Positions 8,581-18,417 of a DNA stretch of 64,000 nt are shown piece by piece. The stretch comes from Catalinimonas niigatensis (lineage in GTDB: Bacteria; Bacteroidota; Bacteroidia; Cytophagales; Cyclobacteriaceae): NCBI RefSeq assembly GCF_030506285.1, contig NZ_CP119422.1, positions 2,852,001 to 2,916,000 on the forward strand, written 5' to 3'. The first letter of the stretch is position 1. The number at the start of each line of letters is the position of its first letter. The notes beneath the pieces were generated by a model, which had not been told where the DNA came from, ran no database searches, and worked only from the letters and a program-made list of their open reading frames with translations. The position numbers were made by a program, and so were the translations under genes.

Positions 8581-8940
8581 ATGCCGGAAAGAAAAGTAAA
8601 ATTGGAGCATTTTAAAAATTTGGTGGCTGTTGCGGCTGCTGATGGTTACCTGAACTTCAGGGAGCGGGAATTTCTTTCAGAACGTGCTCAGGAAGCTGGT
8701 TTGGAAACTGAAGAAATTGATCGCCTGCTATTAGATGCTCATCAATTGCAGTACATGGTTCCCTTCAATCAGATTGAGCGTGAAGAACAGCTAAACGATG
8801 CTGTCTTTATGTCTATTATTGATGGTGAAATTGCAGACTCAGAGTATAAGTTGTGCCTTAGTATAGCACAGAAGCTGGGTTTTGAAAAGAGTTTGGTAGA
8901 TAATATGGTAGATGAAGTAAAGCGTATCTGGTCCCGATAA
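8581..8940 (+). CDS. TerB-like helical domain protein
   Basis: A 119-residue cytosolic all-alpha protein. The pattern LVAVAAADGYLNFREREFL near residue 14 and SIIDGEIADSEYKL near residue 80 are the two acidic DG-containing repeats typical of the TerB/DjlA-N superfamily, which can bind metal. TerB-type domains occur in tellurite-resistance operons but also alone; no other ter genes are here, so tellurite resistance should not be inferred. It is monocistronic and ends in a strong terminator shared with the convergent icd gene. Confidence 0.75.
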   Translation: MPERKVKLEHFKNLVAVAAADGYLNFREREFLSERAQEAGLETEEIDRLLLDAHQLQYMVPFNQIEREEQLNDAVFMSIIDGEIADSEYKLCLSIAQKLGFEKSLVDNMVDEVKRIWSR

Positions 8941-8964
8941 GTATGAAACAGATTTACTAATGAA

Positions 8965-8997
8965 AGCAGGTGGCCCACAAAGACCACCTGCTTTTTT
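8965..8997 (+). terminator. Terminator between the TerB-like gene and icd
   Basis: The arms AGCAGGTGG and CCACCTGCT form a 9-bp perfect stem with a roughly 10-nt loop, followed by TTTTTT on the plus strand. It serves the TerB-like gene; because it ends just before the icd stop it may also act, more weakly, on the opposite strand. Confidence 0.85.
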
Positions 8998-8998
8998 A

Positions 8999-10219
8999 TT
9001 ACATATAGCTGATGATGCTATCTCCAAATTCTGAACACTTAAGTAAGGTTGCCCCGTCCATCAGACGCTCAAAATCGTAAGTAACTTTTTTATTGGCAAT
9101 AGAACCTTCCAGTCCTTTTCTGATCAGATCAGCCGCTTCAGTCCAGCCCAGGTAGTCAAGCATCATTGCTCCTGACAGGATCACTGAACCAGGGTTTACT
9201 TTGTCCTGACCGGCGTATTTAGGCGCTGTACCATGCGTAGCTTCAAAGATCGCACTACCTTCTTTGTAATTGATATTCGCACCGGGGGCAATACCAATAC
9301 CACCTACGATAGCCGCCAGGGCATCAGAAATATAGTCTCCATTCAGGTTTAAAGTAGCTACTACTGAATACTCAGCAGGACGTAGCAGAATTTGCTGTAA
9401 GAATGCATCAGCAATTACATCTTTGATGATGACTTTGTGACCGTCTTTTTCAATGATTTGCCAGGGGCCACCTTCGTAGTCTTTTGCACCGTATTCTCTT
9501 TTGGCCAGGTCATATCCCCACTGCTTGAACGCTCCTTCGGTAAACTTCATGATGTTCCCTTTGTGTACCAGCGTAACAGAGGGCAACTTATGCATAAGGG
9601 CATAATCAATGGCCCCTTTCACCAGGCGTTCGGTTCCTTCAACAGAAACAGGCTTTACACCCAGGGAAGTAGTTTCGGGGAAACGGATATTTTTCACACC
9701 CATTTCTTTGATCAAAAAGTTCTTCACTTTATCACACTCCGGCGTACCGTTCATATATTCTATACCTGCATAGATATCCTCGGTATTCTCACGGAAGATC
9801 ACCATATCCGTAGCACCGGGATCTTTCACCGGAGAAGGCGTACCTTTGTACCAACGTACCGGGCGCACACAGGCATACAGGTCCAACTCCTGACGAAGCG
9901 CAACATTGAGGGAGCGAATACCGCCACCAACCGGGGTAGTCAAAGGGCCTTTGATGCCTACTAAGTATTCTCTGAAAGCATCCAGCGTTGCTTTAGGCAA
10001 CCATTCTCCATTTTTATTGTACGCTTTTTCTCCTGCGAGCACTTCTTTCCAGGCAATGCTTTTGCTTCCGTTGTATGCTTTTTCTACGGCAGCATCCAAC
10101 ACTTTCTGGGCAGCAGGCCAGATATCTACACCGATGCCATCGCCTTCAATAAAAGGGATTATAGGTTGGTCAGGTACAGAAAGTTGACCATTTTTGATAG
10201 TAATTTTTTGTTCGCTCAT
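8999..10219 (-). CDS. icd: NADP-type isocitrate dehydrogenase
   Basis: A 406-residue TCA-cycle enzyme converting isocitrate to 2-oxoglutarate and CO2. The sequence follows the E. coli-type homodimeric Icd throughout: [15 protein letters not shown] near the start, the substrate-binding [13 protein letters not shown] (containing the serine equivalent to E. coli Ser113), [14 protein letters not shown], and the late [11 protein letters not shown] motif. Length is close to the family norm. It is transcribed alone, diverging from the photolyase gene across 173 bp. Cofactor choice (NADP rather than NAD) is inferred from family similarity. Confidence 0.95.
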   Translation of the reverse strand: MSEQKITIKNGQLSVPDQPIIPFIEGDGIGVDIWPAAQKVLDAAVEKAYNGSKSIAWKEVLAGEKAYNKNGEWLPKATLDAFREYLVGIKGPLTTPVGGGIRSLNVALRQELDLYACVRPVRWYKGTPSPVKDPGATDMVIFRENTEDIYAGIEYMNGTPECDKVKNFLIKEMGVKNIRFPETTSLGVKPVSVEGTERLVKGAIDYALMHKLPSVTLVHKGNIMKFTEGAFKQWGYDLAKREYGAKDYEGGPWQIIEKDGHKVIIKDVIADAFLQQILLRPAEYSVVATLNLNGDYISDALAAIVGGIGIAPGANINYKEGSAIFEATHGTAPKYAGQDKVNPGSVILSGAMMLDYLGWTEAADLIRKGLEGSIANKKVTYDFERLMDGATLLKCSEFGDSIISYM

Positions 10220-10392
10220 TGATTGATGAGGTTTGGTATTTGAAAAAATTTTCGGGCAAATTAAACAATTTTCGTTGGCTAAATGAAGCCTTAGCTAAGA
10301 ATTGCCAATATAACAATACTTTCTGAACAAACACTTTTCCCTTACCGAGGTTGTAAAAACTGTTTGTTTTACCTCCTTGAAGATCAGGCTGC

Positions 10393-11703
10393 ATGAGTGT
10401 TTCTAAAATTACTATTTTCTGGTTTCGCCGTGATTTGCGGTTTGAAGATAATACCGCTTTATACTATGCCCTGAAAGATAAATACCCGGTACTGCCTCTC
10501 TTTATCTTTGACAGGAACATTCTGGATGAATTGGATAATCGCGAAGATGCGCGGGTAAGCTTTATTTATGATACAGTCAAAAGCATGCAGAAGCAGCTGG
10601 AAGACAAAGGCAGTACGCTGCTGGTCAGATATGCTAAGCCAATGGACGTTTGGCAGGCTTTGCTTAAAGAATATGATATTGCTCAGGTATATACCAACCG
10701 TGACTATGAGCCTTATGCTAAAGAAAGAGATCAGACGATAGACAAGCTACTTTCTAAGCATGATGTCTCTTTTATGAGTTGTAAAGATCAGGTGATTTAT
10801 GAGAAAGATGAAGTGCTCACCAATGCCGGAGATTTTTATAAGGTTTTTACTCCTTATAAGCGAGCATGGCTGGATAAGCTCTCCCGGACTGAAGTTAACC
10901 CTTTGCCCTCTGCCCTCAGGTTTGACAATTGGTATCAGACCAAAACCAACGGCATGCCCAGCCTGGAAGATATGAATTTTAAACACTCTTCGCTGGAGAT
11001 TCCAGACAGCAATGTAGATGAAAAACTTATAAGTAATTATGATAAAAGCCGGGACTATCCCGGATTGCAAGCTACTACCCGACTAGGCATACACCTCCGC
11101 TTCGGCACCATCAGCATACGGAAGCTGGTCAATCAAACCAGAAAGCTCAACGATACCTTTTTGAATGAACTGATCTGGCGGGAGTTTTATATGCAGATAC
11201 TCCATCATAACCCGCAGGTGGTAGACAAAGCTTTCAAACCCCAATATGATAATATTCCCTGGCGCAATGATGAAGAGGAGTTTCAGCGCTGGTGTGAGGG
11301 CAAGACTGGTTATCCTATTGTGGATGCCGGGATGCGCCAGCTCAATGCCATTGGCTACATGCATAACCGTGTCCGCATGATTACCGCCAGTTTCCTGACC
11401 AAACACCTGCTGATAGACTGGCGCTGGGGCGAAGCTTACTTTGCTTCCAAGTTGTTGGATTATGAACTGGCCAATAATAATGGTGGCTGGCAGTGGGCTG
11501 CCGGTAGTGGCGTGGATGCACAGCCTTATTTCAGAATTTTCAATCCCTATAGTCAGACCGATAAGTTTGATAAGCAGCATGAATATATCAGGCGCTGGGT
11601 GCCCGAACTAGATACAGAAGATTACCCTGAACCAATGGTGGATCATAAAGAGGCGCGGGAACGTGCGTTGAATATTTATAAAAAAGCAGTAGGCAAGAAC
11701 TGA
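10393..11703 (+). CDS. Cryptochrome/DNA photolyase family protein
   Basis: A 436-residue flavoprotein. The N-terminal alpha/beta photolyase domain starts with FWFRRDLRFEDN, and the C-terminal FAD-binding domain carries TRLGIHLRFGTIS, ELIWREFYMQIL, DAGMRQLNAIGYMHNR and NNGGWQWAAG. These are the signature sequences of class I CPD photolyases and close cryptochromes, including the Trp/Asn-rich segment around the flavin. It most likely repairs UV-induced pyrimidine dimers with blue light. Length is slightly shorter than E. coli PhrB. Separating a CPD photolyase from a related cryptochrome needs a phylogeny. Confidence 0.93.
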   Translation: MSVSKITIFWFRRDLRFEDNTALYYALKDKYPVLPLFIFDRNILDELDNREDARVSFIYDTVKSMQKQLEDKGSTLLVRYAKPMDVWQALLKEYDIAQVYTNRDYEPYAKERDQTIDKLLSKHDVSFMSCKDQVIYEKDEVLTNAGDFYKVFTPYKRAWLDKLSRTEVNPLPSALRFDNWYQTKTNGMPSLEDMNFKHSSLEIPDSNVDEKLISNYDKSRDYPGLQATTRLGIHLRFGTISIRKLVNQTRKLNDTFLNELIWREFYMQILHHNPQVVDKAFKPQYDNIPWRNDEEEFQRWCEGKTGYPIVDAGMRQLNAIGYMHNRVRMITASFLTKHLLIDWRWGEAYFASKLLDYELANNNGGWQWAAGSGVDAQPYFRIFNPYSQTDKFDKQHEYIRRWVPELDTEDYPEPMVDHKEARERALNIYKKAVGKN

Positions 11704-11762
11704 TTAAATATTCCAAAAATTCTGTGAAAGCATTGACATAAGAATTTCTAACTTCGTGGTCT

Positions 11763-12665
11763 GTGAAAAAGCTGACCCACTTTTATATTACCCTCTTTCT
11801 ACTGCCTTATTTGCTTAAGTCGCAGCCTGTGCCGCAGCCGGATGTAGATAAGGTTCAACTTAGCCGTTTTCTGATCATCACCGGTGCAGGATATGCGGTC
11901 ACGCAGGCAGGACTGTACTCACTCTGGTACAAAGACCAGCAGAGCCAGTCTTTTCAGTTTTTTGACGACAGCCAACAATGGAAACAAGTAGATAAAGCAG
12001 GACATTTTTATACAGCTTTTCATCTCAGCCAACTAGGCAGTCACGCTTTCCACCGGGCGGGCATTGATGAGCAAAAATGTCACTGGTACGGTGCCCTCAT
12101 GGGAACGCTGATGCTGCTTCCTATAGAAATTTTTGATGGCTATTCCGAAGCTTATGGATTTTCATGGAGTGATGTAGCTGCCAACACAATGGGTGCCGCT
12201 TTTCTTCCCATTCAGTATAAAATCTGGCATGAAGTACGCATACAGCCCAAGTTCTCCTTTCATCGCACCGATTTTCCTAAGCTCCGCCCTAACACTTTGG
12301 GAAAAAGCTGGTATGAAGAGATAATTAAAGATTATAATGGACAAACGTATTGGCTTTCTTTTGACCTTTATCGCTTTTTTCCCAAGTCAGCCATTCCCAA
12401 ATGGATTAATCTGGCCATAGGCTATGGGGCGGAAAATATGGTGTATGCCCGTGAGCGTGAAAACGAAGCCTATGGGCTACAGGCTTATCGGCAGTACTAT
12501 CTTGCACCGGATATAGATTTCAGTCATTTTCGCCAGCCTCCCACTTCCTTGGGTAACAAACTGCTGAATGGCGTACTTTATGTTGCTAACCTGATACATC
12601 TTCCTGCACCTACCCTCAGCTACGAAGCGGGCAGGGGCTTGCGTTTTTATCCGCTTTATTTCTAA
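11763..12665 (+). CDS. DUF2279 (YfiM-like) exported protein
   Basis: A 300-residue protein with a GTG start followed by a hydrophobic signal sequence. The core (AGYAVTQAGLYSLWY, DKAGHFYTAF, then an SDVAANTMGA helix) matches the DUF2279 family, which includes YfiM and is typically associated with the outer membrane or periplasm in Bacteroidota. Several hydrophobic helices suggest a membrane-embedded or tightly membrane-attached domain at about residues 30-160. The family has no established biochemical role. It lies downstream of the photolyase gene in the same direction, with about 60 bp between them. Confidence 0.75.
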   Translation: MKKLTHFYITLFLLPYLLKSQPVPQPDVDKVQLSRFLIITGAGYAVTQAGLYSLWYKDQQSQSFQFFDDSQQWKQVDKAGHFYTAFHLSQLGSHAFHRAGIDEQKCHWYGALMGTLMLLPIEIFDGYSEAYGFSWSDVAANTMGAAFLPIQYKIWHEVRIQPKFSFHRTDFPKLRPNTLGKSWYEEIIKDYNGQTYWLSFDLYRFFPKSAIPKWINLAIGYGAENMVYARERENEAYGLQAYRQYYLAPDIDFSHFRQPPTSLGNKLLNGVLYVANLIHLPAPTLSYEAGRGLRFYPLYF

Positions 12666-12734
12666 TGCTTTAGGAAGTCAGGAGTTAGACTTACCTTTGT
12701 ATTAGTATTTTTTACAACCCAAAAGACCATCATT

Positions 12735-13712
12735 ATGAATATAGGAGATAAAGTCAGGATGCTGCGTGGCAGCGAAGAAGGTGTGATTACCCGCTTTCTG
12801 GATAAAGGACTCATAGAAGTAGAAATTGAAGATGGTTTTCCTATTCCGGTCATGCGGGAAGAGGTAGTGGTGGTTGCTAAAGAAGAGGCAGATTATTTCA
12901 GACGTGACACACCCGCCAAAACTACTCCTGCAGCCCCCTCTCGTGAAGAAGTAAGCAAAGCAAAGTCAAGCCAGGGGTCTTATCTTGCCTTTGTACAGTT
13001 CAACGATAAGCAACTTTCCGCTTATTTTGTTAATGCTACTGATTTTGATATGCCCTACCTGATTGGAGAAGAAGCCAATGAAAATTTCAAAGGTCTTTCG
13101 GCAGGCCTGGTCAGTGCAAACAATTATGTCAAGATCAAAGATGTGATGGTCAGCGAGTTTGATCAGTGGCCTACTTTGGTGATACAGAGCTTGTATTATC
13201 GGAATGGTTATTTTAGCTTAAGGGAGCCCCTGATGCGCAAAATGAAATTTAAGGCTGCTACTTTCTTCAAAAGTCAGCGGCAGGCACCACTGCTGAATAA
13301 ACCAGCTTTTTTGTTTCCTCTGGATGAGGGAAGCAGCGCGGGCAAACCCATTGATCCTGAAAAAATCAAAGAAAGGATGTATGCCAATACGCAGGAACAA
13401 GACGTGGCCAACCGTATTACTTTTAGTCGTCCGCCCTCACAGGTAGATCTGCATATTGAGAAACTGACTAAGAATTATGACACCATGAACAACAGCGATA
13501 TGCTGGAACTACAGCTCAAAACTTTTGAGGATGCCCTGGACAAAGCCATTGCTACCGGCATGGACGAAATCACCTTCATTCATGGCGTAGGTAGTGGTGC
13601 GCTCCGAAACAGTATCCATAAGAAACTTTCTAAAATGGATAACATCAAATACTTTGAAGATAGCATGAAAGAAAAATTTGGCTACGGCGCCACGCTAGTT
13701 CGCATCAAATAG
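12735..13712 (+). CDS. DUF2027-Smr domain protein
   Basis: A 325-residue protein. The N-terminus (IGDKVRMLRG then GLIEVEIEDGFPIPV) is a DUF2027/tudor-like beta domain, and the C-terminus after PPSQVDLHIEKL is an Smr domain, the small MutS-related module. It has the conserved FIHGVGSGALR, where the HGxG motif supports nuclease or nucleic-acid binding activity, and ends KFGYGATLVRIK. Smr domains are known DNA or RNA endonucleases in MutS2 and ribosome-rescue proteins; this two-domain form is common in Bacteroidota but not assigned a role. Cytosolic, apparently monocistronic. A TACCTTTG sequence at 12692-12699 is a possible -7 promoter box. Confidence 0.85.
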   Translation: MNIGDKVRMLRGSEEGVITRFLDKGLIEVEIEDGFPIPVMREEVVVVAKEEADYFRRDTPAKTTPAAPSREEVSKAKSSQGSYLAFVQFNDKQLSAYFVNATDFDMPYLIGEEANENFKGLSAGLVSANNYVKIKDVMVSEFDQWPTLVIQSLYYRNGYFSLREPLMRKMKFKAATFFKSQRQAPLLNKPAFLFPLDEGSSAGKPIDPEKIKERMYANTQEQDVANRITFSRPPSQVDLHIEKLTKNYDTMNNSDMLELQLKTFEDALDKAIATGMDEITFIHGVGSGALRNSIHKKLSKMDNIKYFEDSMKEKFGYGATLVRIK

Positions 13713-13838
13713 CGTTATCCTTTGTTAGTGGATAATATTATGCTTTTGACAAAAAAACATATCAAATGCAGTGAGTATACCAACAAATGAAGGAGACATG
13801 CTCATTCCATATGAATGTTGAAAATTAATTTTACAGAC

Positions 13839-15149
13839 ATGAAACATTGCCGGATAATCTTTACGATATGCATTCTATTGAGTAGCAGCATTAGTTTTGC
13901 CTTTTCGCAAGACAGCACGCTGATACAAACTTACTATGATTCTGCGCAAACCATACTTAAGGAAAAATATTTTGTACTGAATGAGGATAGTAGTCAGGTA
14001 CAGGGCTTATATCAGAAATTCTATGAAGATGGGGCATTGGCTGCCTCTGCTCATTTCGCAAAAGGCAAACTGAATGGTAAACTGGAAGATTATTATGCAG
14101 ATGGATCATTGCAAAGACTTACACCTTATCAGGAGGGAGTAAAGCATGGTGAGGTGATTATATTCAGTCCTCAGGGTGATACTTTACAAACAGCTACTTA
14201 CGTCAATGATAAGCTGCAAGGTGATCTTCGACTATATTACGATAATGGTACCCTTAAGAGCAAAACTCAGTTTCTGAATGGAAAGCCCGAAGGTACTATA
14301 GAAGCTTATTATCCAAACGGCAACTTGCAGGAAGTCCTTACTTATCAGGCAGGTAATCAGCATGGTCCTGTCAGGCGATATTATGAAGATGGTTCTTTAC
14401 GCGCAGACTTTGTCTATCAGAAAGGTATTGTAGAGGGCTTGGTCACAGAATATCACCTCAATGGCGAGATTGCTGATAAAACTTCTTTCCTCAAAGGACA
14501 ACGCCATGGAAGTTCTCAGTCATTCAATGATAAAGGTCAGCTCGTGCGGGATGAGCATTACAAAAATGGTTTTCTGGAAGGGCAAGCTAAATACTACTAT
14601 CCTGATGGTTCTCTTAAAATGGAGCACAACTATCGTAATGGAAAGGCAGTGGGCGAACATAAGTCCTATCATGAAAATGGGAAGCTTTCCTCCGTAACTG
14701 TCTATGAAGAAGGAGGCAATATTTTAAAAAATTATTTTGAGGATGGCACATTGAAATCCGAGCAGGCTTATACTATTAGTAAAAAACCAAGAGGCACGTG
14801 GAAATTTTATTATCATGATGGACAGCTTGAGCGAGAAGAGCCTTATCTGAATGGTGAGATTCATGGAACCAAGATCACATATCATCCCAACGGCAAGGTT
14901 CAAAGCACGCAGGATTATAACAAAGGACGAAAAACAGGCAAAGGGAAAACGTATTTTCCTTCCGGGGAGTTAAAAAGCGAGACTTCTTACTATTTTGGAG
15001 TAGCGCAGGGCGAGTATCGTGCTTACCATGAAAACAAAGAACTCGCAGTAGAAGGCAGCTACAACGGAGGCAAAAAAGTAGGGGAGTGGATTACTTATGA
15101 TCCACAGGGCAACGTACTAGAGACCAAAGAGCATGGAGGTAATAAATAA
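13839..15149 (+). CDS. Exported YwqK-like (MORN-type) repeat protein
   Basis: I choose the ATG at 13839 because a signal peptide begins there (basic MKHCR, a long hydrophobic stretch, then FAFSQ); the ATG at 13815 would only add eight residues. After the signal the protein is a string of about 16 repeats of roughly 23 residues, each with YY.DG.L followed by Y..G...G, as in YYEDGSLRADFVYQKG. This is the MORN-variant repeat found in proteins labelled YwqK-family antitoxin. The exported location and solenoid architecture do not suggest a toxin-antitoxin function; a surface or periplasmic binding role is more likely. A longer paralogue with an extra C-terminal domain is at 51199-53058. Confidence 0.85.
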   Translation: MKHCRIIFTICILLSSSISFAFSQDSTLIQTYYDSAQTILKEKYFVLNEDSSQVQGLYQKFYEDGALAASAHFAKGKLNGKLEDYYADGSLQRLTPYQEGVKHGEVIIFSPQGDTLQTATYVNDKLQGDLRLYYDNGTLKSKTQFLNGKPEGTIEAYYPNGNLQEVLTYQAGNQHGPVRRYYEDGSLRADFVYQKGIVEGLVTEYHLNGEIADKTSFLKGQRHGSSQSFNDKGQLVRDEHYKNGFLEGQAKYYYPDGSLKMEHNYRNGKAVGEHKSYHENGKLSSVTVYEEGGNILKNYFEDGTLKSEQAYTISKKPRGTWKFYYHDGQLEREEPYLNGEIHGTKITYHPNGKVQSTQDYNKGRKTGKGKTYFPSGELKSETSYYFGVAQGEYRAYHENKELAVEGSYNGGKKVGEWITYDPQGNVLETKEHGGNK

Positions 15150-15182
15150 GCCTAAGCTTTGCCAGTAAGTTTTGAGAAGTCC

Positions 15183-15215
15183 TTGCATTTTTTTCTTTAC
15201 ATATCATTAACTTTG
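15183..15215 (+). promoter_or_regulatory. Candidate Bacteroidota-type promoter of purC
   Basis: TTG at 15183-15185 and TAACTTTG at 15208-15215 match the -33 (TTG) and -7 (TAnnTTTG) boxes of the Bacteroidota major sigma factor. The 22-bp gap is slightly wider than the usual 19-21. The -7 box ends 7 bp before the purC ATG, so the transcript would have almost no leader. Confidence 0.5.
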
Positions 15216-15222
15216 CCCGCTT

Positions 15223-16158
15223 ATGGGAAACACACTAACAGAAACCCGTTTTGAGCTGCCCGGTCAAACCGGCTTTTACCGGGGTAAGGTACGGGATGTT
15301 TATTTTTTAGATCGGCGAATTGTTTTGATTGCTACTGACCGCATTTCTGCTTTCGATGTGATATTACCCCGTGCCATTCCTTATAAAGGACAGGTACTCA
15401 GTCAGATAGCTTTTGAGTTTTTGAATGCCACTGCTGATATTGTACCTAACTGGGTTACCAACATGCCTGATCCAAACGTCATGCTTGGCTTCAACTGTAA
15501 ACCTTATCCTGTAGAAATGGTCATCCGGGGCTACCTCGCCGGGCATGCCTGGCGCGAGTACCGTGAGGGAAAGCGTACGCTTTGTGGCGTTAGCCTGCCC
15601 GAGGGGCTGAAGGAGAATGACCCTCTGCCGCAACCGATTATTACGCCAGCAACCAAGGCACAGGAAGGACATGATGAAGACATCTCTCGGGACGAGATCA
15701 TTGCCCGGGGTTTAGTGCCTGAAGAACAATACAAGCTGCTGGAAGAGTATACCTATCGTTTATTTGAACGAGGTACCAGCATTGCACGCAGCAGAGGGCT
15801 GATTTTGGTAGATACCAAATACGAATTTGGCACCTTTGAAGATAGTATTCACCTGATAGATGAGATTCATACACCGGATTCCTCGCGCTACTTCTATGCA
15901 GAAGGCTTTGAAGAGCGACAGCAAAAAGGAGAGGCACAGAAGCAGCTTTCCAAAGAATTTGTACGCCAATGGCTGATTTCTCAGGGTTTCCAGGGCCTAG
16001 AAGGGCAGACCATGCCCGAAATGACAGATGAAGTGGTGTACAATATCTCCGAACGCTATATTGAGTTGTATGAGCAACTTACTGCCAAATCATTTGTCAG
16101 AGATAATCCGGATAATATTATCGATAGAATCCACCAAAACATAATAAATGCCCTATAG
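15223..16158 (+). CDS. purC: Phosphoribosylaminoimidazole-succinocarboxamide synthase
   Basis: A 311-residue SAICAR synthetase of purine biosynthesis, joining CAIR with aspartate using ATP. Hallmarks include [11 protein letters not shown] near residue 20, [27 protein letters not shown], and the late [11 protein letters not shown] segment. The length matches the longer single-domain form found in yeast and Bacteroidota. Cytosolic. It is read alone, with a candidate promoter directly upstream and a 130-bp gap before the STAS gene. Confidence 0.96.
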   Translation: MGNTLTETRFELPGQTGFYRGKVRDVYFLDRRIVLIATDRISAFDVILPRAIPYKGQVLSQIAFEFLNATADIVPNWVTNMPDPNVMLGFNCKPYPVEMVIRGYLAGHAWREYREGKRTLCGVSLPEGLKENDPLPQPIITPATKAQEGHDEDISRDEIIARGLVPEEQYKLLEEYTYRLFERGTSIARSRGLILVDTKYEFGTFEDSIHLIDEIHTPDSSRYFYAEGFEERQQKGEAQKQLSKEFVRQWLISQGFQGLEGQTMPEMTDEVVYNISERYIELYEQLTAKSFVRDNPDNIIDRIHQNIINAL

Positions 16159-16288
16159 TTTTGTAAATTAGCATCTTTACTAACACTCAAAAATTGCATA
16201 TTTGATAAAACGTTCCTACGATAAATTTCCTACAGAGAAATACTATCAGGCCGTTCTACATGACCGTTAAAGAAATAATTATAGACAC

Positions 16289-16687
16289 ATGAAATATTCT
16301 ATAGACAAAAAAGAGCAGTATAGCACTTTCCTTCTTCAGGAGGAAAAATTAGATGCATCTATTGCTCCTGAACTTAAGTCAGAACTTATTACCATGCACG
16401 CAGAAGGCGTACATAACCTGATCCTGGACATGAGCCAGGTAAAATATACGGATTCTTCCGGACTCAGTGCTTTACTGGTAGGGAACCGGATTTTTCGTGA
16501 AGATGGAGGCATGTTTATCATGTGCGGACTGAATGAGCACGTAATGAAGCTGATAAAAATTTCTCAACTCGATAATGTAATGACAGTAATTCCTACGCTT
16601 GAAGAAGCTGTAGACGCTGTATTTATGAATGAAATTGAAAAAGATCTAAACAAAAGTGGCTCTGACCACGATAATGGTGTCGAGTAA
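16289..16687 (+). CDS. STAS-domain anti-sigma-factor antagonist-like protein
   Basis: A 132-residue protein that is essentially one STAS domain, with LDASIAPELKSEL and LILDMSQVKYTDSSGLSALL. The serine pair in YTDSSGL sits where SpoIIAA-type antagonists are phosphorylated by an anti-sigma kinase. No matching HPK-like kinase or phosphatase is in the window, so its partner is elsewhere. It is the first gene of a tight operon: its stop is 3 bp from the TTG start of rnz, which in turn is 2 bp from yhhQ. Confidence 0.85.
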   Translation: MKYSIDKKEQYSTFLLQEEKLDASIAPELKSELITMHAEGVHNLILDMSQVKYTDSSGLSALLVGNRIFREDGGMFIMCGLNEHVMKLIKISQLDNVMTVIPTLEEAVDAVFMNEIEKDLNKSGSDHDNGVE

Positions 16688-16690
16688 ACC

Positions 16691-17611
16691 TTGGCTTTTC
16701 AGCTCAAAATATTAGGTTCAAATTCAGCAACTCCGGCCTATGGCAGACACCAAACCAGCCAGCTACTGAATCTGGAAAATCACTACATCCTTATCGACTG
16801 TGGGGAAGGTACTCAAATGCAGTTGTTGAGATACAAAGCCAAAGTAAGCAGGATTAACCATATCTTTATCAGCCATTTGCATGGTGATCATGTCTTTGGG
16901 CTGGTTGGCCTGATCAATACCATGAACCTGAATGGAAGGACCGAAGATTTAAACATCTACGGTCCTTACAAGCTCTCTGATATGATCAGTGTACAAATGA
17001 GGGCTACTCATGCTAATCTTAAATTCAGCATTCACTTCAATGCAGTAGATTATCGTCAATCTCAGCTATTGTTAGACCATTCACTATTTACCGTGCATAG
17101 CATTCCTCTTGATCACGGTATTGAGTGTAACGGTTTCTTGTTCAGAGAAAAGGAAAAACCAAGGCGAATCAATAAAGAAAAGCTTAGCCCTGACCTTTCC
17201 GTAACCGATATTCTGGATTTGAAAGAAGGAAAAGATTTGTATCATCCTGATGGTCAGCTACGCTATGCCAATGAAGTATTGACATTAGCTCCGAAGAAAA
17301 GCCGGTCATATGCATACTGTTCTGACACCCGATATTGTGAGGCTATACTAAGCCACATTAAAGGCATAGACTTACTCTATCATGAAGCTACTTTTATGCA
17401 CAATCAGGCAGAAAAAGCTAGAGAGCGATATCATAGTACTACCATAGATGCGGCAAGCATTGCGTCCAAAGCCAGGGTTGGTAAACTTATCATTGGTCAT
17501 TATTCCAGCAGGTATCAGGAGCTCGAGCCCTTACTAGAAGAAGCAAAAACTGTTTTTCCCGATACTTTACTCGCTTTAGAAGGAAAGGATTATTTTATTG
17601 ATGATATATAA
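16691..17611 (+). CDS. rnz: Ribonuclease Z
   Basis: A 306-residue metallo-beta-lactamase-fold endonuclease that removes 3' trailers from pre-tRNAs. The Zn ligands are visible: the HxHxDH motif in ISHLHGDHVFG, a later conserved Asp in YCSDTRYCE, and His in IIGHYSSRY. A flexible exosite arm lies around residues 150-170. The start is TTG at 16691, because the N-terminal LKILGSNSATP motif is complete from there and no ATG is available. It sits 3 bp after the STAS gene and 2 bp before the queuosine-precursor transporter, so all three share one mRNA. Confidence 0.94.
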   Translation: MAFQLKILGSNSATPAYGRHQTSQLLNLENHYILIDCGEGTQMQLLRYKAKVSRINHIFISHLHGDHVFGLVGLINTMNLNGRTEDLNIYGPYKLSDMISVQMRATHANLKFSIHFNAVDYRQSQLLLDHSLFTVHSIPLDHGIECNGFLFREKEKPRRINKEKLSPDLSVTDILDLKEGKDLYHPDGQLRYANEVLTLAPKKSRSYAYCSDTRYCEAILSHIKGIDLLYHEATFMHNQAEKARERYHSTTIDAASIASKARVGKLIIGHYSSRYQELEPLLEEAKTVFPDTLLALEGKDYFIDDI

Positions 17612-17613
17612 AC

Positions 17614-18417
17614 GTGACCAGTACCCACACTACAATAGACAAGCATAAAAGAAACATTCTTTTTATCATTCTCAGTGGTATATTTTTGACCAATGCATTA
17701 CTTGCCGAGTTAATAGGAGTAAAAATATTCTCGGCAGAAGCTACAGCAGGCTTTCCACCTGCGCAAATTCCTCTCTTTGGAGAGTTTATCCTGGATTTCA
17801 ATCTTACGGCTGGTGCTGTTATCTGGCCTGTTGTTTTCATTACTACCGATGTAATTAATGAATATTTTGGTAAAAGAGGAGTAAAGCAGATCAGTTACCT
17901 TACTGTTATGCTTATCGCTTATTCTTTTATTGTCATTTATCTGGTCACTGAGTTAGCCCCTGCTTCGTTCTGGATTGACGTAAACAGCATGGATGCTGCG
18001 GGAAATACGTTTAACATTGATTTTGCCTTCCGTAAAATTTTCCGACAGGGCCTGGGTATCATCATAGGCTCACTATTCGCTTTCCTGATCGGTCAGTTAC
18101 TAGATGTAATCGTTTTTCAAAAGCTCAGAAGCATTACGGGTAATAAAAAAATATGGCTCAGAGCCACGGGTTCTACTTTAGTTTCTCAATTGGTGGATAG
18201 CTTTGTTGTTCTTTTTATTGCTTTCTATGTTTTCGGCAACTGGCCCATCACACAGATCCTGGCAGTAGGTATTGTAAACTATATATACAAATTTGTAGTA
18301 GCAGTAGTACTCACTCCCTTATTGTATATAGCCCATTATCTCATTGATCAGTATTTGGGTAAACAACTGGCAGAAGACATGATGAAAGAAGCCAGCCAAA
18401 ACACTTCTCTTGCCTAA
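17614..18417 (+). CDS. Queuosine precursor transporter (YhhQ/QPTR family)
   Basis: A 267-residue inner-membrane protein with about six hydrophobic segments, matching the vitamin-uptake-like YhhQ family that imports preQ0/preQ1. Recognisable stretches are TNALLAELIGVKIF near residue 25, ITTDVINEYFGKRGVKQ, and AFLIGQLLDVIVFQKL in the middle. The GTG at 17614 is the only sensible start and lies 2 bp after the rnz stop. Grouping a tRNA 3'-processing enzyme with a tRNA-modification precursor importer fits a tRNA-maturation operon. Its stop overlaps the tail of the convergent regulator gene by 4 bp. Confidence 0.9.
   Translation: MTSTHTTIDKHKRNILFIILSGIFLTNALLAELIGVKIFSAEATAGFPPAQIPLFGEFILDFNLTAGAVIWPVVFITTDVINEYFGKRGVKQISYLTVMLIAYSFIVIYLVTELAPASFWIDVNSMDAAGNTFNIDFAFRKIFRQGLGIIIGSLFAFLIGQLLDVIVFQKLRSITGNKKIWLRATGSTLVSQLVDSFVVLFIAFYVFGNWPITQILAVGIVNYIYKFVVAVVLTPLLYIAHYLIDQYLGKQLAEDMMKEASQNTSLA

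Noticed and set aside
8581-8940. A tellurite-resistance gene cluster
   Set aside because: Only a single TerB-like domain is present and no terZ, terD, terC or terE genes are visible.
13839-15149. A toxin-antitoxin system around the YwqK-like gene
   Set aside because: The protein is exported, has no toxin partner next to it, and is longer than the antitoxin-like forms, so the database label is probably misleading.
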